Source: Rubrobacter sp.
GTDB taxonomy: Bacteria; Actinomycetota; Rubrobacteria; Rubrobacterales; Rubrobacteraceae
Direction of reading: 5' to 3'
Assembly: GCA_016781705.1 (NCBI GenBank)
Contig: JADDPV010000222.1
Location: 1 to 9,084 of the forward strand
Length of the DNA stretch: 9,084 bases
This document shows positions 5,794 through 9,084 of the stretch, piece after piece (position 1 is the first letter of the stretch; every line of letters starts with the position of its first letter). The notes beneath the pieces are model-generated. The model had not been told where the DNA came from. It saw only the letters and a program-made list of their open reading frames with translations, and searched no databases. Made by a program: the position numbers and the translations under genes.

Positions 5794-5976
5794 CTACTGC
5801 TCGCGGGGGAAGCCCCCGATATGCCCTTCGCGACGCTCCTCGATCAAGTCTTGCGGGACTCCGCGGTGGCGTGTGAAGCCGACCATGCGAAGCCCTTTAT
5901 CGAGGGCCTGTCGGGCGAGGTTTTAGCCCATGCGTCCGAGGCCCATAACGCCTTACTCGTTCCTCTCTCCCGTCAC
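5794..5976 (-). pseudogene. Remnant of a 6-phosphogluconate-dehydrogenase-like gene (NAD(P)-binding N-terminus)
   Basis: The 223 bp between GH15 and the flavoprotein hold no open gene but a clear relic. On the minus strand a GTG at 5976 follows AAGGAG by 5 nt. Its frame reads VTGERNE, TAA, GVMGLGRMG, TAA, NLARQALDKGLRMVGFTRH, then VPQDLIEER, before an unrelated tail and TAG at 5796-5794. GVMGLGRMG is the beta-strand plus GxGxxG dinucleotide turn of the 6PGDH / hydroxyisobutyrate dehydrogenase superfamily, and the following helix and strand fit. The in-frame TAA codons at 5955-5953 and 5925-5923 replace residues next to the glycine motif. About 50 of roughly 300 residues remain. The gene once followed GH15 by 13 nt, which fits known clustering of GH15 enzymes with pentose phosphate dehydrogenases. 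The exact substrate class is uncertain from so short a piece. Confidence 0.72.
5804..5818 (-). repeat. Small GC-rich inverted repeat upstream of the flavoprotein gene
   Basis: CGGGGG at 5804-5809 pairs perfectly with CCCCCG at 5813-5818 around the 3-base loop AAG. It lies at the 3' end of the 6PGDH-like relic, about 38 bp before the flavoprotein start. It could slow transcription or mark the joint of an old deletion; no T-run is adjacent on either strand, so it is not called a terminator. Confidence 0.35.
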
Positions 5977-5989
5977 GAATTCTCCTTCT

Positions 5990-7810
5990 CTAGCCGCGCT
6001 TTCCGAGCGCCCGGTCGAGGTTGAAGGCGGCGCTGATGAGGGTCAGGTGCGTGAACGCCTGGGGGAAGTTCCCCAAAGCCTCGCCGCTGTGACCGATCTC
6101 CTCGGCGTAGAGCCCCAGGTGATTGGCGTAGCCGAGCATCTGCTCGAAGATAAACCGGGCCTCGTCTACCCGTCCGGCCCGCGTCAGCGCCTCGACGAGC
6201 CAGAACGTGCACAGGCTGAACGTTCCCTCGTCACCCGTGAGGCCGTCCGAAGACTTCTCCACGTCGTAGCGGTAGACGAGGCTGTTAGAGACGAGCCCGC
6301 CGTCCCTGGGTGAACGGTTGATGGCATCGAGCGTACTCAGCATCCTGGGGTCGTTGGGGGAGAGGAAGAAGACGAGCGGCATGATGAGGTTAGAGGCGTC
6401 CAAAGTGTCCTCGCCGTAGGCCTGTACGAAGGCCTTGCGCTCGGGGCTCCATCCCCGTTTCATGATGTCTTCGTAGATCCGGTCGCGCACCCTCAGCCAG
6501 CGCTCGCTGTCGGCCGGGAAAGATCGCTTGGTGGCAAGGCGCAGGCCCCGGTCCACGGCGACCCAGCACATGAGCCGCGAGTACACGAAGTGCCGGCGGC
6601 CGCCGCGCACCTCCCAGATCCCCTCGTCGTCGCGCCGCCAGTTGTCGCAGACCCAGTTGATCAACTCGCGCAGGTGGGTCCACAGGTCGTAGGAGATTGG
6701 GGACCCGTACTTGTTGTAGAGGTAGACGGCGTCCATCAGCTCGCCGTAGATGTCGAGCTGGAGCTGGTCGTAGGCGCCGTTGCCGATGCGGACCGGGCGC
6801 GAGCCACGGTAGCCCTCTAGGTGGTCCAGGGTCTCCTCGGTGAGGTCGCTACGCCCGTCTATTCCGTACATCAACTGCAGCGAGCCGTCCGGGTTGGCGT
6901 TTTGGCAGCGTGCTTCCAGCCAGCGCATGAACGCTTCGGCCTCCTCGGTGAACCCGATGCGCAAGAGGCCGTAGAGGGTGAAGGCGGCGTCCCGGATCCA
7001 GGTGTACCTGTAATCCCAGTTGCGCTCGCCGCCCACCCCCTCCGGCAGGCTGCAAGTAGGGGCCGCGACGATCGCCCCCGTCGGCTCGAACGTGAGCAGC
7101 TTCAACGCCAGCGCCGAACGATAGACTTCCTCGCGCCAGCGGCCCCTGTAGGTGCACTGCGAGAGCCAGCGGCGCCAGTACCCGACGGTCTGCTCGAAGA
7201 GAACCGTCTCCTCTTTCTCGGAGAACGAAACGTCGCAACCGGCTCCCGTCTCCACCTCCCGGAGCGCGAACACCGCCGTCTCTTCCTCCCCCAAGGTGAA
7301 CTCGGCCGCTACCCCGGCACCGTGTTGCTCGAGGGGAACGCGCGTGGCCAGTTCCAGGTTGAGGTGGGCTGAGTGGAAACACGCGCCTTCGGCGGTGATC
7401 TCGGTCTCGTGTTCCTCCCGAGCGTAATCGAAGGCTGGAGAGCATTCCGCCCTGAAGGTCACCTCTCCACGGACCACCGTGACGCGCCGGATGAGTTGGT
7501 GGCGACCGTGCCCGTTCTTGGGGAAGCCTACCGGCATGTAGTCGGTCACCTCTCCGACACCTTCGGGCGAGAAGAAGCGCGTGATGAGGACGTTGGTGTC
7601 CGGCCAGTAGATCTGCTTGCGGGTCACCCCGCTTGCGGTGGGCGCTATCTTGAAGCGCCCACCCTTCGCGCCGTCGAGGATAGCGGCGAAGATGCTCGGG
7701 GAGTCGAAGTGCGGGAAGCAGAGCCAGTCTATGGAGCCGTCCATCCCCACCAGGGCCACGCTGTGCATGTCGCCGATGATTCCGTAGTTTTCTATGGGCT
7801 GGTAGGCCAC
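5990..7810 (-). CDS. Glycoside hydrolase family 15 (glucoamylase/trehalase-like)
   Basis: A 606-residue cytoplasmic protein, full length for prokaryotic GH15. The N-terminus MAYQPIENYGIIGDMHSVAL, with DGSIDWLCFPHFDSPS, is the typical beta-sandwich domain (about 1-240). The (alpha/alpha)6 barrel follows with RNWDYRYTWIRD at 263-274, LEGYRGSRPVRIGNGA at 331-346 (Glu332 is the likely general acid) and EEIGHSGEALGNFPQAFTHL at 570-589 (the EE pair holds the likely general base). GH15 enzymes hydrolyse alpha-glucosidic bonds with inversion and release glucose; actinobacterial members of this length include trehalases as well as glucoamylases, and the substrate cannot be decided here. No signal peptide is seen. 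The start is GTG at 7810 with AAGGAG 5 nt upstream. DM13 lies 55 bp upstream on the same strand; a dead dehydrogenase lies 13 nt downstream. Confidence 0.93.
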   Translation of the reverse strand: MAYQPIENYGIIGDMHSVALVGMDGSIDWLCFPHFDSPSIFAAILDGAKGGRFKIAPTASGVTRKQIYWPDTNVLITRFFSPEGVGEVTDYMPVGFPKNGHGRHQLIRRVTVVRGEVTFRAECSPAFDYAREEHETEITAEGACFHSAHLNLELATRVPLEQHGAGVAAEFTLGEEETAVFALREVETGAGCDVSFSEKEETVLFEQTVGYWRRWLSQCTYRGRWREEVYRSALALKLLTFEPTGAIVAAPTCSLPEGVGGERNWDYRYTWIRDAAFTLYGLLRIGFTEEAEAFMRWLEARCQNANPDGSLQLMYGIDGRSDLTEETLDHLEGYRGSRPVRIGNGAYDQLQLDIYGELMDAVYLYNKYGSPISYDLWTHLRELINWVCDNWRRDDEGIWEVRGGRRHFVYSRLMCWVAVDRGLRLATKRSFPADSERWLRVRDRIYEDIMKRGWSPERKAFVQAYGEDTLDASNLIMPLVFFLSPNDPRMLSTLDAINRSPRDGGLVSNSLVYRYDVEKSSDGLTGDEGTFSLCTFWLVEALTRAGRVDEARFIFEQMLGYANHLGLYAEEIGHSGEALGNFPQAFTHLTLISAAFNLDRALGKRG

Positions 7811-7815
7811 GGTCT

Positions 7816-7821
7816 CTCCTT
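7816..7821 (-). promoter_or_regulatory. Ribosome binding site of the GH15 gene
   Basis: AAGGAG on the minus strand (7821-7816, within AGGAAGGAGAGACC), 5 nt before the GTG at 7810. The 55 bp between the DM13 stop and this start show no clear promoter or terminator. Confidence 0.65.
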
Positions 7822-7865
7822 CCTGCGCGATACGCGACTTTTCCGTACCTTATGTTGCATCCAAG

Positions 7866-8405
7866 TTAGGCGCGTTGCAAGGGCGCCGTGGCGAAGTTGA
7901 CCGAGAACCGCTGGCACCAGATAGAGATCGCCCGGTGCGTCTCCGGGTCGAACCCCGCCGGCAACTCGTAGGTCTGATCACCCCGGTTTCCTTTTAGCTT
8001 CCCGACGTTGACGAACCCTGCATCGAGGACCGTACTGGAATCGTTCGCGTCATTGGTGGCCACAGCGTACACGTACAGGTCCGGGCCGTTGTCCACGTTT
8101 AGGTTCTCTAGCCGCAGCACGTGCGATCCGTCCTCCTGCCGGTAGACTATGGCGTCGCCCGTTCCCGCGTGCACGACGCCGTGGAACCGCCCCGATGAAA
8201 CCATCGCCAAACCTGACGGCCTGGCAGATTTGCTTTGAGGCGTTGATTGCTCCGTCTTCTCCGGGACATCGAACGTTTCGTTGACCTCTCTGTCTATGAA
8301 CAGCGCCTGGACGCCGAATACCGCAAGCGCCAGATACAGGACCACCGCCGCCAGCAACGCGCCTGCTATCCAAGAGATGGGACTGCGGACCAAACGTCGG
8401 ATCAT
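7866..8405 (-). CDS. Membrane-anchored DM13 domain protein
   Basis: A 179-residue protein. Residues 1-10 are basic, 11-32 form one strong hydrophobic helix (ISWIAGALLAAVVLYLALAV), 45-70 are a Ser/Pro/Gln-rich linker, and 72-177 are a DM13 domain: SGRFHGVVHAGTGDAIVYRQ, then GSHVLRLENLNVDNGPDLYVYA, VGKLKGNRGDQTYELPAG, and ISIWCQRFSVNFATAPL. Cys164 in the WCQRF segment is the conserved cysteine of the domain. DM13 domains have been proposed to act in electron transfer or redox reactions outside the membrane; here the domain would face the outside, tethered by the N-terminal helix. The ATG at 8405 is preceded by AGGAG at 8417-8413. If the frameshift in the upstream TVP38 gene is corrected, that gene's TGA overlaps this ATG as ATGA, so the two would be translationally coupled. 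Confidence 0.87.
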   Translation of the reverse strand: MIRRLVRSPISWIAGALLAAVVLYLALAVFGVQALFIDREVNETFDVPEKTEQSTPQSKSARPSGLAMVSSGRFHGVVHAGTGDAIVYRQEDGSHVLRLENLNVDNGPDLYVYAVATNDANDSSTVLDAGFVNVGKLKGNRGDQTYELPAGFDPETHRAISIWCQRFSVNFATAPLQRA

Positions 8406-8539
8406 TTACTCTCTCCTCTCTGCGCTTGGGATCGACCGTGTCCGGCCCCGGAAGCGATTCCTCTTTGTTCACGTAGCTTGACGTACCTCGACATAATAAT
8501 GCTGGCGAAGATGGCCGTCGAGGCGACGAGCGCCCGGGG
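8402..8539 (-). other. Displaced 3' end of the TVP38 gene in the shifted frame
   Basis: If one C of the six-C run is removed, the TVP38 frame continues as PRALVASTAIFASIIMSRYV, KLREQRG and a polar tail to a TGA at 8404-8402. ALVASTAIFASIIMSRYVK has the look of the terminal membrane helix plus basic end of TVP38 proteins. The TGA then overlaps the DM13 ATG as ATGA. Both signs support this as the ancestral 3' end. Whether the shift is a real mutation, a slippery site or a sequencing error cannot be told from one sequence. Confidence 0.7.
8413..8417 (-). promoter_or_regulatory. Ribosome binding site of the DM13 gene
   Basis: AGGAG on the minus strand, 7 nt before the ATG at 8405, inside a purine-rich GAGAGGAGAGAG tract. 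It lies within the 3' end of the frameshift-corrected TVP38 frame. Confidence 0.65.
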
Positions 8540-9084
8540 GGTGAGCCTCACCGTGTGGGGAGGTGAAGTCCATCTCGAATGATGACCCTAGCAGCGCGAA
8601 GGAGACGGTGCCGGGTAGCGAGCCCAGCAAGGTCGCCAGGGCGAAAGGTTTCCGGCCGGTCCGGAGGAACCCCGCGAGGTAGTTCACGAGGTCGAAGGGC
8701 AGGTAGGCGAGCTGCACCGTCAACACGGCCACGAAGCCGTTGGCGCGCGCCCGCTCCGCGAAGCGTCGCACCATGCCCTCCGGTCTTCCGCGGTAGACGT
8801 CCTCTTTGCCGAAGTAGCGGCCCGAGAGGTAGGCGAAGCTCGCCGAGGCGTTGCCGCCCACGAGCGCGAGGACGCTGCCCAGGACCGGGCCGAATACGAA
8901 GCCGGCCAGGACGGCGAGCACGCTGGTCGGGAAGAGCACCAGCGGACGCGCCATGAAGAGCGCTACGTAGACGAGCGGCTCCAGGAGGCCGGCGTACAAA
9001 AAGAACATCGAATGGTCCAGCGCCTCCAGCGGCGAGAGCCCGCTCCGGTAGGCGTATATCTGGTAACCGCCGAGCAGGGCGAGC
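8469..9084 (-). CDS. TVP38/TMEM64 (VTT domain) membrane protein, 5' partial, 3' end out of frame
   Basis: The frame is open through the right edge (leftward from 9083: LALLGGYQIYAYRSGLSPLE and onward), so the start is outside the window; the ATG at 9008 is internal. Hydrophobic helices and the pattern LVLFPTSVLAVLAGFVFGPV, then GSVLALVGGNASASFAYLSG, RYFGK and LTVQLAYLPFDLVNYLAGFL fit the TVP38/TMEM64 (SNARE-associated/VTT, DedA-related) family. Members are multi-pass membrane proteins linked to lipid scrambling or small-molecule transport; the role of this one is unknown. After GSSFEMDFTSP the frame turns polar and ends at 8469 without the last helix normal for the family. Next to it, one base out of phase, is that helix. 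The break sits at or near a run of six C (8541-8536), so this 3' end is probably a frameshift product or a sequence error. Confidence 0.82.
   Translation of the reverse strand, partial: LALLGGYQIYAYRSGLSPLEALDHSMFFLYAGLLEPLVYVALFMARPLVLFPTSVLAVLAGFVFGPVLGSVLALVGGNASASFAYLSGRYFGKEDVYRGRPEGMVRRFAERARANGFVAVLTVQLAYLPFDLVNYLAGFLRTGRKPFALATLLGSLPGTVSFALLGSSFEMDFTSPHGEAHPPGARRLDGHLRQHYYVEVRQAT

Noticed and set aside
5818..5847. Possible sigma-70 promoter before the flavoprotein gene, TTGATC (5847-5842) and CATATC (5823-5818) with 18-bp spacing
   Set aside because: The -10 match is only three of six and the boxes lie in former coding sequence; chance likeness is likely.
5365..6024. Plus-strand open frame of 219 codons
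   Set aside because: It runs antisense to the flavoprotein and the 6PGDH-like relic, shows no family features and is typical for high-GC shadow frames.
1..9084. tRNA or rRNA genes and CRISPR arrays
   Set aside because: No cloverleaf-like or rRNA sequence and no regularly spaced direct repeats were found by eye.

Overview
This is a GC-rich window with compact, same-strand genes that often overlap by 4 nt and use GTG or TTG starts. The gene set is a CDGSH iron-sulfur protein, GH15 glucoamylase/trehalase-like protein, DM13 protein, MOSC protein, a MerA-like flavoprotein and a multicopper oxidase remnant. It suggests a Rubrobacter-like actinobacterium. That assignment rests on gene content and composition only; no rRNA or other marker is present.

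Layout. Plus strand, 1-1645: the end of a small CDGSH iron-sulfur protein, then an intact MFS exporter-like transporter. Near 1648-1740 lies the first ~30 codons of an IS5-type transposase. Everything from about 1762 to the right edge is coded on the minus strand. In transcription order (right to left) this is: a TVP38/TMEM64 membrane protein (open at the window edge, with a frameshift near its 3' end), a membrane-anchored DM13 protein, a GH15 enzyme, a dead 6-phosphogluconate-dehydrogenase-like remnant, a pyridine nucleotide-disulfide oxidoreductase, a MOSC protein, a peroxiredoxin-like protein fused to a cold-shock domain, then three remnants: glucose dehydrogenase N-terminus, multicopper oxidase C-terminus, and the N-terminus of a small protein that resembles a partner of multicopper oxidases.

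The intact minus-strand genes share a redox and stress theme: flavin disulfide reductase, thiol peroxidase-like fold, MOSC sulfur/metal carrier domain, and DM13. A glucose-related theme is partly decayed: GH15 is intact, while the glucose dehydrogenase and the 6PGDH-like gene are broken. Several junctions keep 4-nt stop/start overlaps (GTGA, ATGA, TTGA, ATGA), even at the dead genes, so the cluster was once a tightly coupled operon.

The most notable points are the peroxiredoxin/cold-shock-domain fusion with degenerate RNA-binding motifs, the chimeric joint between glucose dehydrogenase and multicopper oxidase, the 6PGDH-like relic with two in-frame TAA codons and an intact ribosome binding site, and a one-base frameshift in a run of six C in the TVP38 gene whose correction restores both a membrane helix and a 4-nt overlap with the next gene. 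No tRNA, rRNA or CRISPR array was seen.
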